Shown in pieces: positions 8,895 through 17,192 of a stretch of 64,000 nt of DNA; the first letter of the stretch is position 1; each line of letters opens with the position of its first letter. The DNA lies in contig NZ_AQQU01000001.1 of assembly GCF_002210105.1 (NCBI RefSeq), positions 408,501-472,500 of the forward strand, given 5' to 3'. Source of the DNA: Oceanicola sp. 22II-s10i (GTDB lineage: Bacteria > Pseudomonadota > Alphaproteobacteria > Rhodobacterales > Rhodobacteraceae). Position numbers and translations under genes: made by a program. The notes under the pieces were generated by a model that was not told the origin of the DNA, made no database searches, and saw nothing but the letters and a program-made list of their open reading frames with translations.

Positions 8895-10115
8895 ATGGCG
8901 CGATCCGTCAGTCTGGCCGCCTACCTTGCCCTCGCACGGCGCGCCCCGCCTGCGGACTGGACGCCGCCAAGCGTGCCGCGTCCGCGCGGGCCGCTGGTCT
9001 GGGCCCATGCCGGCAGCGCCGAGGGGCTGCCGGCGCTGATGCAGGTCGCCTGCCGTCTCGACGCGGCCGAAACGGGGGCGCACATGCTGGTCACGGGGGG
9101 CGAGGGCGCGGTCTGTCCCAGCCGTCTGCCGCCCGGCGTGCTGTGGCATGACGTGCCGCCCGAGAATATCGACGCGGACGAGGCGTTCCTGCGCCACTGG
9201 GCGCCCGATGTCGGCCTGTGGTCCACCGGCCACCTGCGCCCCGCGCTGCTGACCTGCGCCGGACGCGCCAACGTGCCGCTGATCCTCGTCGACGGGACCG
9301 AGGCCGCGCTGGACGACAAGCGCGCGCGCTGGCTGCCGGACGTGTCCGGCCGGGTCATCAACCAGTTCCGCCACGCCTTCGCGCAGTCCGCCAACGCGGC
9401 CCGGCGGTTGCAGCGCCTCGGGATGCCGCCCGACCGGATCGACGTCTCCGGCCCCCTCCAGCAGGGCGGGCAGGCGCTGTCCTGCGACGACGACGAACGC
9501 ACCGCGATGGCCGCGGCGATCGGCGGGCGGTCGGTCTGGCTGGCCGCGATGATCCAGCGCGACGAGCTGGAGCAGGTGCTGGAGGCGCACCGGCAGGCAT
9601 CGCGCTCGATCCATCGGCTGCTGCTGATCCTCGTCCCGGACCGGGTCGAGGACGGGCCGGCCTTTGCCGAGGTCGTGCATGGCGCGGGCTGGCGCGTCGC
9701 GCGCTGGTCCGATGGCGAACATCCGACCGAGGCGACGCAGGTGCTGCTGGCCGACACGTTCGGGGACATGGGGCTGTGGTATCGCCTGTCGCCGATCAGT
9801 TTCATGGGCTCGTCTCTGACCGCCGGACATGGCGGCAGCGATCCCTACGAACCCGCAGCACTCGGATCCGCCATCCTCTACGGGCCCAACATGGGGCGCT
9901 ACCTGCCCGGCTACCGCAGGCTGGCCGAGGCCGGGGCGGCCCGGATCGTGCGCGATCCCGCGACGCTCTCGGCCGCCGTGTCGCGGCTGACGGCGCCGGA
10001 TCAGGCCGCGACGATGGCCCATGCCGCATGGTCGGTCGCCACCGAGGGGGCCGAGGCGACGGACCGCGTGGTCGACATGGTGCAGGACATTCTGGACCGC
10101 CGGAGCACGCGCTGA
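8895..10115 (+). CDS. GT30 family Kdo transferase-like glycosyltransferase
   Basis: 406 residues. The family transfers Kdo to lipid A on the inner face of the inner membrane. GT30 features are the N-terminal WAHAGSAEG segment, VPLILVDGT, the DTFGDMGLWYRL motif (family: DT-GEL--LY) and GGSDPYEPAALG-AILYGP (family: GG-NP-EPA). Odd points: canonical WaaA has SVGE with the catalytic Glu, here SAEG, so the Glu is displaced by one; and the N-terminal membrane anchor is missing. It may be a divergent paralogue. Its stop overlaps the lpxK start (TGATG). Confidence 0.8.
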   Translation: MARSVSLAAYLALARRAPPADWTPPSVPRPRGPLVWAHAGSAEGLPALMQVACRLDAAETGAHMLVTGGEGAVCPSRLPPGVLWHDVPPENIDADEAFLRHWAPDVGLWSTGHLRPALLTCAGRANVPLILVDGTEAALDDKRARWLPDVSGRVINQFRHAFAQSANAARRLQRLGMPPDRIDVSGPLQQGGQALSCDDDERTAMAAAIGGRSVWLAAMIQRDELEQVLEAHRQASRSIHRLLLILVPDRVEDGPAFAEVVHGAGWRVARWSDGEHPTEATQVLLADTFGDMGLWYRLSPISFMGSSLTAGHGGSDPYEPAALGSAILYGPNMGRYLPGYRRLAEAGAARIVRDPATLSAAVSRLTAPDQAATMAHAAWSVATEGAEATDRVVDMVQDILDRRSTR

Positions 10116-11095
10116 TGCAGGCGCCCCGCTTCTGGTACCGCCCGCCGGGTCTGGCCGCGCGGCTGCTGTCGCCGCTCGGGCTGATCTACGCGGGCGCGAC
10201 GGCCCGCAGGCTGGCGCGCGGGGTGCGGTTCGATCCGGGCGTGCCGGTGATCTGCGTCGGGAACCTGACCGCAGGGGGGACCGGCAAGACGCCGACCGTG
10301 ATCGCGCTGGTCGAGCGCCTCCGCGATCGGGGTGTCACCGCGCATGTGCTGACGCGCGGACATGGCGGCACGGCAGAGGGGCCGCTGCGGGTCGACGAAC
10401 GCAGGCACGGGGCGGCAGAGACGGGGGACGAGGCGCTGCTGCTGTCGGCCTTTGCGCCGACATGGGTGGCAAAGGACCGGGCAGAGGGCGCACGGGCCGC
10501 CGTGGCGGCCGGGGCCGGGGCGCTGATCCTCGACGACGGGTTCCAGGATCCTGCGCTCGCTGTCTCGCTGGGGATCGTGGTGGCGGATGCCGAGCGCGGG
10601 TTCGGCAACGAGTTCTGTATCCCTGCCGGGCCATTGCGCGAACCGGTGGCCACAGGTCTGCGGCGGGCGGACCTGTTGCTGACCGTCGGAGCCGTCGAGG
10701 CTCAGGACCGTTTCACTGCCTGGACGGACCCGACCCCGCCACGCATCCGCGCCGCGCTGGAGCCTCTGCAGACCGGCATGGACTGGCGCGACACGCCCTA
10801 TTTCGCCTTTGCCGGGATCGGCGCGCCCGAGAAGTTCTTCGCCACCCTGCGCGGCCTCGGTGCGCGGCTGGTCCACAGCGAGGCTCTGTCGGATCACCAG
10901 CCGCTGACGCAGGCCCTGCTGACGCGGCTGGCGAACGACGCCAGGGCGCATGGCGCACAGCTGGTCACGACCGAGAAGGACGCGGTGCGCCTGCCGCCCG
11001 CGTGGCGGCAGCAGGTCGTCACCCTTCCCGTCCGGCTGGTCTTTACCGAAGCCGCCGCGCTGGACGCGGCGCTCGACCGGCTTTTCCCGGCCTGA
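10115..11095 (+). CDS. lpxK: Tetraacyldisaccharide 4'-kinase
   Basis: 326 residues, typical length. LpxK phosphorylates the 4' position of the lipid A disaccharide at the inner membrane using ATP. The N-terminus FWYRPPGLAARLLSPLGLIY is the usual membrane-associated start, followed by the P-loop GNLTAGGTGKTP, the LTRGHGG segment, LILDDGFQDP and the C-terminal VTTEKDAVRLP motif. Translation is coupled to the preceding Kdo transferase-like gene by a one-base overlap, consistent with joint lipid A/Kdo assembly. Confidence 0.95.
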   Translation: MQAPRFWYRPPGLAARLLSPLGLIYAGATARRLARGVRFDPGVPVICVGNLTAGGTGKTPTVIALVERLRDRGVTAHVLTRGHGGTAEGPLRVDERRHGAAETGDEALLLSAFAPTWVAKDRAEGARAAVAAGAGALILDDGFQDPALAVSLGIVVADAERGFGNEFCIPAGPLREPVATGLRRADLLLTVGAVEAQDRFTAWTDPTPPRIRAALEPLQTGMDWRDTPYFAFAGIGAPEKFFATLRGLGARLVHSEALSDHQPLTQALLTRLANDARAHGAQLVTTEKDAVRLPPAWRQQVVTLPVRLVFTEAAALDAALDRLFPA

Positions 11096-11102
11096 GCTGA
11101 CT

Positions 11103-12452
11103 TCAGTCCAGTTCTTCCGGCAGCGCGAGGTTCAGCGCGATGGACAGGCCCGCCGCGGGCAGCAGGCCCGAGGTCAGCAGGATCTGCAGCGTGTTCGGCA
11201 GGTGCTGCAGCGCCGACGGCTCCAGTTGCAGGCCGAAGCCGACCGACAGCGACACGGCAAAGATCACCATGTTGCGCCGGTTCCAGTTTACCTCGGACAG
11301 CATGTTGATGCCCGCCGCGGCCACCATGCCGAACATGACGATCACGCCCCCGCCCAGCACGTTGATCGGCACGGTCGACACGATGGCCCCGATCTTGGGC
11401 ACCAGCCCGCAGAGGATCAGGAACAGGCCGCCCACCGTCACGACATGGCGGCTCATCACCCCGGTCATCGAGATCAGGCCGACGTTCTGGCTGAACGAGG
11501 TGTTGGGCAGCCCGCCGAATATCCCGGCGATGGCCGTCCCGGCCCCGTCCGCGAAGGTCGCGCCGGTGATTTCCTTGTCCGTCGCCTCGCGCCCGGCGCC
11601 GCCCTTGCAGATGCCGCTGACGTCACCGACCGTCTCGATGGCCGAAATGACCGCCATGAAGCACATCCCGATGATGATCGCGCCGTTGAACTCGACGCCC
11701 CACCTGAAGGGCATCGGCAGCGCGAACATCGCCGCCCGACCCACGTTGCCGAAATTCACCTGCCCGAGAATCAGCGCGACGACATAGCCTGCGATCAGTC
11801 CGACGAGGATGGCCGAGACTGAGATCAGGCCCTTGGTGAAGAACTTGAGCCCCAGCGTCACGACGATGACCACCAGCGCGGGCGTCCACATGGCCAGCGA
11901 TCCGAATTCCGGCTTGCCCATCAGGGGCACGCCGCCCGCCGCGTACTGGATGCCGACCTTGATCAGCGACAGGCCGATCATCAGGACGATCAGACCCGTC
12001 ACCAGCGGCGGCAGGGCGAACCGCATCCGGCCGATCACCGTGCCGAGGCAGAAGTGGAAGATGCCGCCGATCACGATGCCGGTCATCAGCCCGGCCATGC
12101 CCGCGACCCCCTGCCCCGCCACCGCCGGGATCATCACCGGCAGGAAGGCGAAGGAGGTGCCCTGCACGATCGGCAGCCGCGCCCCGACAGGGCCCATGCC
12201 GATGGTCTGGAACAGCGTCGCGATGCCGGCGAACAGCATCGACATCTGGATCATGTAGATAAGGTTCGGAAAGTCCGGCGAGTTCGAGCCGAAGCCGAAG
12301 CCCGCCGCCCCCGCGACGATGATCGCGGGCGTGACGTTCGACGCGAACATCGCCAGCACGTGCTGGATGCCAAGCGGCACCGCGTCGATGAGAGGAGGAG
12401 TGTAGTTCGGATCGCGCAGTTGCGCAGGGGTGCCGAGAGCCGTGCCAGCCAT
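11103..12452 (-). CDS. NCS2 family nucleobase permease, probably for urate/xanthine
   Basis: 449 residues with about 14 hydrophobic segments, as in the nucleobase:cation symporter-2 (uracil/xanthine permease) family. The diagnostic block ATDKEITGATFADGAG then FGGLPNTSFSQNVG and a downstream GAIVSTVPINVLGG are present. The specificity is inferred from its place at the end of the allA-allE-puuE genes, which favours urate, xanthine or a ureide over uracil. It lies 54 bp downstream of allA and converges on lpxK. Confidence 0.88.
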   Translation of the reverse strand: MAGTALGTPAQLRDPNYTPPLIDAVPLGIQHVLAMFASNVTPAIIVAGAAGFGFGSNSPDFPNLIYMIQMSMLFAGIATLFQTIGMGPVGARLPIVQGTSFAFLPVMIPAVAGQGVAGMAGLMTGIVIGGIFHFCLGTVIGRMRFALPPLVTGLIVLMIGLSLIKVGIQYAAGGVPLMGKPEFGSLAMWTPALVVIVVTLGLKFFTKGLISVSAILVGLIAGYVVALILGQVNFGNVGRAAMFALPMPFRWGVEFNGAIIIGMCFMAVISAIETVGDVSGICKGGAGREATDKEITGATFADGAGTAIAGIFGGLPNTSFSQNVGLISMTGVMSRHVVTVGGLFLILCGLVPKIGAIVSTVPINVLGGGVIVMFGMVAAAGINMLSEVNWNRRNMVIFAVSLSVGFGLQLEPSALQHLPNTLQILLTSGLLPAAGLSIALNLALPEELD

Positions 12453-12506
12453 GTGATATGTCCCGTTCCATGTCAGAAAGCGGCCAGCCTCTGACGGGCG
12501 GGTCCG

Positions 12507-12998
12507 TCACGATGTTACGGCAAACGGCGTCTCGAGTATGCATTCCTGCAGGTTCGGCGTGTCCCCTATGCGGTCGATCACCGCAAACAGGCCCGGTTCC
12601 GCCAAAGGCGTAAGCACGCCGTGCCATGTATTGCGCAGAATGTTCACGCCCTGACCGGGGGCCGGGAGGAATGCCAGCGGCGCACCCGGCACGCCGTCGT
12701 CGTCCGGGGCGACGATCACCAGCCACGGCGCTTCGGACATCGGGATGAAGGCCTGGCTGCCCTCGGGGTGCCGTTCCAGCAGGTCGCAGGTGTAGGGCAG
12801 GACGCGGGGGCGCGACTTGAAGATGCTGATCCCCGCGCGTCCGCCGGGCCCGAAATCCATCCGCGCCCGGTCGTGAAACCGGTCGCACCAGCCCTGGTTG
12901 ATGACCTTGTCCGGTGCGCCGGAAACCTCCAGCACGTCGCCGAAGGGCGCGAAGGCCGCCGCCGTCAGCGGTCGCGCGGTGATGACCGGCGCGCTCAT
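12507..12998 (-). CDS. allA: Ureidoglycolate lyase
   Basis: 163 residues, matching AllA length. It splits ureidoglycolate into glyoxylate and urea, the last step of allantoin use. The family start ITARPLTAAAFAPFGDVLE, the NQGWCDRFHD segment, LERHPEGSQAFIPM and the GVNILRNTWHGVL metal-binding cupin-like strand are visible. ATG 12998 overlaps the upstream allE stop, so translation is coupled. Confidence 0.93.
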   Translation of the reverse strand: MSAPVITARPLTAAAFAPFGDVLEVSGAPDKVINQGWCDRFHDRARMDFGPGGRAGISIFKSRPRVLPYTCDLLERHPEGSQAFIPMSEAPWLVIVAPDDDGVPGAPLAFLPAPGQGVNILRNTWHGVLTPLAEPGLFAVIDRIGDTPNLQECILETPFAVTS

Positions 12999-13813
12999 GA
13001 CCAGAGCTTGGGGTGGCGGTTGACGTCCTTGTAGAGCAGGTAGCGGAACGGCTCGGATCCGCTCGCGTGGCAGCCCTGCGGACAGAAGGCGCGGAGCCAC
13101 ATGAAATCGCCCGCCTCGACCTCGACCCAGTCGGTGTTCAGCCGGTAGACGCCCATGCCCTGCAGCACCAGAAGCCCGTGCTCCATCACATGCGTCTCGG
13201 TGAACGGCACCTCGGCCCCCGGCAGCAGGTTCACGATGGTGACGTGCATGTCGTGGCGGAGGTCGTTGGGGTCGACGAAGCGCGTCGTGCTCCACGCGCC
13301 ATTCGTGTCCGGCATCGCGGCGGGCGTGATGTCGGCATCATTTGTCACCAGAACCTCCGGCACGCCGAGACCCGGCACCGGCTCGTACCGCTTGCGCACC
13401 CAGACGGCGACCGTCTTGGCGTCACCCGCCCGCACCTGCCAGCCGCTGTCCGGCGGCAGGTAGGCGAAGCCGCCCGGCACCATGTGATGCTCGGCGCCGC
13501 CCACGGTCAGGGTCATCGCGCCTTCCAGCACGAAGAGCACGCCCTGCACGCCCGCATCCGGCTCGGGCGTCTCGGACCCGCCGCCCGGCTGCATCTCGAG
13601 GATCAGTTCGGCGAAGGTCTCGGCAAAGCCGGTCAGCGGGCGGGCGAGGATCCATGCGCGGGTCCTGTCCCATCCCGGCAGCAGGCTGGCGGTGATGTCG
13701 GACTGAACCCGGCGCGGGATGATCGCGTAGGACGGGGTGAACGCCGCGCGCCCGGTGATGATGTTGCGCTGAGCGGGCAGGCCGCCCCAGTCGGAGAAAT
13801 AGCGACGCTTCAC
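12995..13813 (-). CDS. allE: (S)-ureidoglycine aminohydrolase
   Basis: 272 residues, a two-cupin (bicupin) protein. It releases ammonia from (S)-ureidoglycine to give (S)-ureidoglycolate, using Mn2+. N-terminal cupin: YAIIPRRVQSD to LFVLEGAMTLTVGG; C-terminal cupin: ETHVMEHGLLVLQG and EAGDFMWLRAFCPQ with His/Glu metal ligands. It starts with GTG at 13813 inside the stop of the puuE-uraD fusion (GTGA overlap), which supports this start. Confidence 0.92.
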   Translation of the reverse strand: MKRRYFSDWGGLPAQRNIITGRAAFTPSYAIIPRRVQSDITASLLPGWDRTRAWILARPLTGFAETFAELILEMQPGGGSETPEPDAGVQGVLFVLEGAMTLTVGGAEHHMVPGGFAYLPPDSGWQVRAGDAKTVAVWVRKRYEPVPGLGVPEVLVTNDADITPAAMPDTNGAWSTTRFVDPNDLRHDMHVTIVNLLPGAEVPFTETHVMEHGLLVLQGMGVYRLNTDWVEVEAGDFMWLRAFCPQGCHASGSEPFRYLLYKDVNRHPKLWS

Positions 13814-15231
13814 GGCAGCAGGTCCTTCAGTCGGTGATAGGCGATGCGCTCCACCTGGGCGCAGGCTGTCCTGAACTCGGTTTCGCGGTCGTTGGCAAGC
13901 CTTGTCTCGAAGGCCGCCATGATGCTCGCCTTGGTGTTGTCGCGGACGGCGATGATGAAGGGAAATCCGAACTTGTCCGTATAGGCCGCGTTGTGCCGCT
14001 CGAAGGCCGCGCGTTCCGCGTCGGTCAGCGCGTCCAGCCCGGCCGAGGCCTGTTCCGATGTGCTGTTTGCTGTCAACCGCTTGGCCGCCGCCAGCTTGCC
14101 GGCGAGGTCCGGGTGCGCGCCCAGAACTGCCATCCGTTCGGCCTCGGTCGCCGTGCGGAACACCCGCGCCAGCGCATTGGCCAGCCCGGCGGCGCGGTCG
14201 TGGACCGGCCCCAGTTCCAGCCCCCATGCCCGCTCCGCGACCCAGGGCGAATGTTCGTAGATGCCGCCGAAGGCCTTGACGAACGACGCCTTCTCCATCC
14301 GGTGCGGCACCAGCGCCCGGCGGACGGGCGGATGCACATGCGCCCAGTGGCGCGCGATATCCAGACGGCGGGCGAACCAGACGCCCTCGTGCCCCTTGGC
14401 GTAGTCGATGAACCGCTTCAGCGCCATGATACGCCCCGGACGCCCCAAAAGGCGGCAATGCATACCGATGCTCATCATCTTGGCCGCGCCCTCCTGCCCC
14501 TCGGCATAGAGCGCGTCGAAGCTGTCCTTGAGGTAAGTGAAGAACTGATCGCCCTCGCTGAAGCCCGCGGGCACGGCAAAGCGCATGTCGTTGGCGTCCA
14601 TCGTGTAGGGGATCACAAGCTGGTGCCGGTCGCGGCCCTCGACCTCCATCCAGTAGGGCAGGTCGTCGTCGATCGTGTCGCTCACCCAGTCGAACCCCAT
14701 CTCGGCGGCCAGCCGCATGGTGTTCATGGAACAGCGCCCGGTGTACCAGCCGGTCGGGCGTTCGCCCGTCACCTCGACGTGCAGGCGGACCGCTTCCTCC
14801 ATCTGGGCGCGTTCCTCGGTCTCGGGCATGTCCTTGTGCTCGACCCATTTCAGGCCGTGGCTGGCGACCTCCCAGCCGGCTTCCTGCATGGCCAGCACCT
14901 GTTCCGGCCCGCGGGCCAGCGCGGTGGTCACGCCGTAGACGGTCAGCGGGATGTTTTCGCGCGTGAACAGCCGGTGCAGCCGCCAGAACCCGGCACGAGC
15001 GCCGTAGTCGTAGACCGACTCCATGTTCCAGTGCCGCTGGCCCGGCCATTGCGCCGCGCCGATGATCTCGGACAGGAACGCCTCGGACGCCGCATCGCCG
15101 TGCAGGATGTTGTTCTCGCCGCCCTCCTCGTAGTTCATCACGAAGCTGATGGCGATCTTCGCGCCGCCGGGCCATTTCGCATCGGGCGGGGTCGGGCCGT
15201 AGCCGATCATGTTGCGCGGATAGCGCTGCAT
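13810..15231 (-). CDS. Bifunctional allantoinase PuuE / OHCU decarboxylase UraD
   Basis: 473 residues in two domains. Residues 1 to about 305 are a cofactor-light PuuE allantoinase of the polysaccharide-deacetylase fold, with NYEEGGENNILHGD (34-47), ASHGLKWVEH and GRCSMNT. Residues about 312-473 are UraD, 2-oxo-4-hydroxy-4-carboxy-5-ureidoimidazoline decarboxylase, with YEHSPWVAERAW and AHPDLAGKL. Together they cover two steps either side of allantoin. ATG 15231 has a CAGGAGA site seven bases upstream; an ATG at 15261 is also in frame. Heads the minus-strand ureide operon. Confidence 0.93.
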   Translation of the reverse strand: MQRYPRNMIGYGPTPPDAKWPGGAKIAISFVMNYEEGGENNILHGDAASEAFLSEIIGAAQWPGQRHWNMESVYDYGARAGFWRLHRLFTRENIPLTVYGVTTALARGPEQVLAMQEAGWEVASHGLKWVEHKDMPETEERAQMEEAVRLHVEVTGERPTGWYTGRCSMNTMRLAAEMGFDWVSDTIDDDLPYWMEVEGRDRHQLVIPYTMDANDMRFAVPAGFSEGDQFFTYLKDSFDALYAEGQEGAAKMMSIGMHCRLLGRPGRIMALKRFIDYAKGHEGVWFARRLDIARHWAHVHPPVRRALVPHRMEKASFVKAFGGIYEHSPWVAERAWGLELGPVHDRAAGLANALARVFRTATEAERMAVLGAHPDLAGKLAAAKRLTANSTSEQASAGLDALTDAERAAFERHNAAYTDKFGFPFIIAVRDNTKASIMAAFETRLANDRETEFRTACAQVERIAYHRLKDLLP

Positions 15232-15304
15232 GTGCTTGTCTCCTGCATGGGGCGGGTTCATGGATACCCTGCCCGGCGTCTCTTGCAAGTGGAACGGAGC
15301 CGGA

Positions 15305-15664
15305 ATGGCCGAAGGATACCTGACAACCCACGTCCTGGACACCGCGACGGGCAGACCGGCGGCAGGGCTGGCCATCGCGCTGTTCCGCGTGACCGACAGC
15401 GGCCTGACCCGGATCGCGGATGCGGTGACCAACGCGGACGGCCGGACCGACACGCCGATCCTGCCGAAGGCGGCGTTCGAACCGGGCACCTACGAGCTGG
15501 TCTTCGACGCGGGCGACTACCTGCGTGCCACAGGACAGGCGGGGGATGAACCCATGTTCCTCGACATCGTGCCGATCCGCTTCGGCATGTCGGACCCCGA
15601 CGCGCATTATCACGTGCCACTGCTGCTCTCGCCGTACGGCTATTCGACCTACAGGGGCAGCTGA
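15305..15664 (+). CDS. uraH: 5-hydroxyisourate hydrolase (transthyretin-like)
   Basis: 119 residues. It hydrolyses 5-hydroxyisourate to OHCU, the substrate of the UraD domain encoded divergently. Transthyretin-fold signatures are TTHVLDTATGRPAAG at the N-terminus, the FFPE-like DIVPIRFGM segment, HYHVPLLLSPYGYSTYRGS with the family's C-terminal Y-R-G-S, and catalytic His residues in THVL and HYHVP. Preceded by a GGAG-type site. It overlaps the next small gene by one base (TGATG). No urate oxidase gene is in the window. Confidence 0.95.
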   Translation: MAEGYLTTHVLDTATGRPAAGLAIALFRVTDSGLTRIADAVTNADGRTDTPILPKAAFEPGTYELVFDAGDYLRATGQAGDEPMFLDIVPIRFGMSDPDAHYHVPLLLSPYGYSTYRGS

Positions 15665-15900
15665 TGCTTTTCGTTCTGATGGGCACCGTGGTGATCGCCG
15701 GGATCGTGGGCTACGTCTCAGAGAAATCCGGCTTCACCCACAACGGCTACCTGCCGTCGATCATCATCTGCATCGGCGGGGCCTTCCTGTTCTTCTTCCT
15801 GCGCATCATGTTCGGCTTCCGCTTCGGCGCGCCGGGGGTCGATGCGCTGATCTCCTCCATCGGGGCGCTGATCATCGTGCCCACCCACTACCGGAAGTAA
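15664..15900 (+). CDS. Small integral membrane protein of unknown function
   Basis: 78 residues with two strongly hydrophobic segments (about 2-18 and 30-50) and the C-terminal SSIGALIIVPTHYRK. I do not recognise a named family; it resembles GlsB/YeaQ-type small membrane proteins in size and in the 'GxxVxxxIGAxIxV' ending. Translation is coupled to uraH by a TGATG overlap, and a second small membrane protein follows ten bases later. Confidence 0.72.
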   Translation: MLFVLMGTVVIAGIVGYVSEKSGFTHNGYLPSIIICIGGAFLFFFLRIMFGFRFGAPGVDALISSIGALIIVPTHYRK

Positions 15901-15910
15901 GGAGACGACA

Positions 15911-16147
15911 ATGGGCTTCATCCTGTGGATCCTGATCGGCGCGGCGGCGGGCTGGGCCGCGACCCGGATGCTCGACATCCGGACCGGCCCCGTCCAGACC
16001 GTCCTGATCGGCATGGCCGGCGCGCTGGTCGGCGGCCTCGTGCTCAAGACCGTTCTGGCCGTCCTCGGCATCCTTGGCGGCCTGATCGGCGCGGTGCTCG
16101 GCGCGATCGTCCTGCTCTGGCTCTGGGACCGCTACGGCCCGAAATAG
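15911..16147 (+). CDS. GlsB/YeaQ/YmgE family (transglycosylase-associated) membrane protein
   Basis: 78 residues, about three Gly/Ala-rich hydrophobic helices. The pattern 'WILIGAAAGWAATRMLD', a conserved loop RTGPVQTVLIGMAGALVGG, and a Gly-rich last helix fits the transglycosylase-associated family, whose function is unknown and often stress-related. A strong AGGAGA ribosome site lies at 15899-15904. Last gene of the uraH transcript. Confidence 0.78.
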   Translation: MGFILWILIGAAAGWAATRMLDIRTGPVQTVLIGMAGALVGGLVLKTVLAVLGILGGLIGAVLGAIVLLWLWDRYGPK

Positions 16148-16157
16148 GCACCAGGCT

Positions 16158-16212
16158 CCCTGCTTCATCTGGTCCCTAAACTCCGGGGGGTGCGGGGGGC
16201 AGCGCCCCCCGC
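16158..16212. repeat. Dispersed intergenic repeat, copy A
   Basis: The tail segment TGCTTCATCTGGTCCC and the CTCCGGGGGG core precede a GC hairpin (GCGGGGGGC/AGC/GCCCCCCGC type, about 16193-16212). The element lies between the convergent ends of the GlsB-type gene and rnhA. It matches copies at 34398, 40624 and 47025. Confidence 0.7.
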
Positions 16213-16238
16213 CGCGGCGCGGGCCACGCCCGCGCAAC

Positions 16239-16688
16239 TTACTTGAAAGGCGCCATCCCCTCACGCGCCAGCTCGTCCGCGCGCTCGTTCTCGGGATGGC
16301 CCGCATGGCCCTTGACCCATTCCCAGGTCACCCGGTGCCGCGCCTGAGCCTCGTCCAGCCGCTGCCACAGCTCCACGTTCTTCACCGGCTTCTTGGCCGA
16401 GGTCTTCCACCCGTTGCGCTTCCAGCCGTGGATCCAGCCGGTCACGCCGTTCTTCACGTACTGGCTGTCGGTCACGACGGTGATGTCCGTCCCGCGGCCG
16501 AGCGCCTCCAACGCGCTGATCGCGGCCATCAGCTCCATCCGGTTGTTCGTCGTCACCGGCTCACCGCCGTTCAGCGCCCGCTCCTTCAGGACCGTTTCAC
16601 CGTCCTTCGCCTGCAGCAGAACGCCCCAGCCGCCGGGGCCGGGGTTCCCGGAGCAGGCTCCGTCGGTATAGGCATAGTAGTCCGGCAC
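16239..16688 (-). CDS. rnhA: Ribonuclease HI
   Basis: 149 residues. It degrades the RNA of RNA-DNA hybrids. Catalytic acidic residues are visible in [16 protein letters not shown] (Asp), [13 protein letters not shown] (Glu), [11 protein letters not shown] (Asp) and the last Asp in [10 protein letters not shown], the complete DEDD set. The basic handle region [17 protein letters not shown] is present. The start is the family [10 protein letters not shown]. The GNAT gene lies 41 bp upstream on the same strand. Confidence 0.96.
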   Translation of the reverse strand: MPDYYAYTDGACSGNPGPGGWGVLLQAKDGETVLKERALNGGEPVTTNNRMELMAAISALEALGRGTDITVVTDSQYVKNGVTGWIHGWKRNGWKTSAKKPVKNVELWQRLDEAQARHRVTWEWVKGHAGHPENERADELAREGMAPFK

Positions 16689-16729
16689 GTCTCGTTCCTT
16701 TCCAGGGCGCTGCAGGTCGCTTCCGGGGC

Positions 16730-17152
16730 TCAGGCCCGGTGCTCCGCCGCCAGCGCCTTCTTGTAGCCGAAATGCGAGGGCTCGTAGCCCAGACGGTCAT
16801 AGAACCGGTGCGCGTCCAGCCGTGTCCGCTGCGTGGTCAGCTGGATCAGCGAGCAGCCGGCGGCCAGCGCCCGCGCTTCGGCATCCGCCATAAGCTGCGC
16901 CCCGATCCCCTGGCCGCGCAGGTCCGACACCACGCGGACACTTTCCACCTGCGCCCGACGACTGGCCCGCCGCGACAGGCCGGTGATGAAGGTCAGCTGG
17001 TAGGTCGCCACGACCCGCCCGTCTATCTCGCCCAGGATCAGGTGATTGCCCCCCTCGGCCTGCATCGCGTCATAGGCGGCGAGGTAGGGCACCATGTCCT
17101 CGCCCGCCTCGCGACCGGCGCCCAGCACGTCATCGGCCAGCAGGGCGACCAC
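16730..17152 (-). CDS. GNAT family N-acetyltransferase, apparent N-terminal frameshift
   Basis: 140 residues can be read from a GTG at 17152. The acetyl-CoA site [10 protein letters not shown] and the C-terminal [13 protein letters not shown] are standard GNAT. The true gene probably begins at GTG 17196, which overlaps the trpF stop (GTGA): that frame reads [11 protein letters not shown], a classical GNAT start, then would continue D-V-P-A-V-V-A-L-L if one more G were present in the G-run at 17164-17168. As it stands the two parts are in different frames. Either a sequencing or assembly error, or a real one-base deletion. Substrate unknown. Confidence 0.75.
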   Translation of the reverse strand: MVALLADDVLGAGREAGEDMVPYLAAYDAMQAEGGNHLILGEIDGRVVATYQLTFITGLSRRASRRAQVESVRVVSDLRGQGIGAQLMADAEARALAAGCSLIQLTTQRTRLDAHRFYDRLGYEPSHFGYKKALAAEHRA

Positions 17153-17192
17153 CGCCGGGACATCCCCCGCGTGGCAGGGCGGAACACCACCG

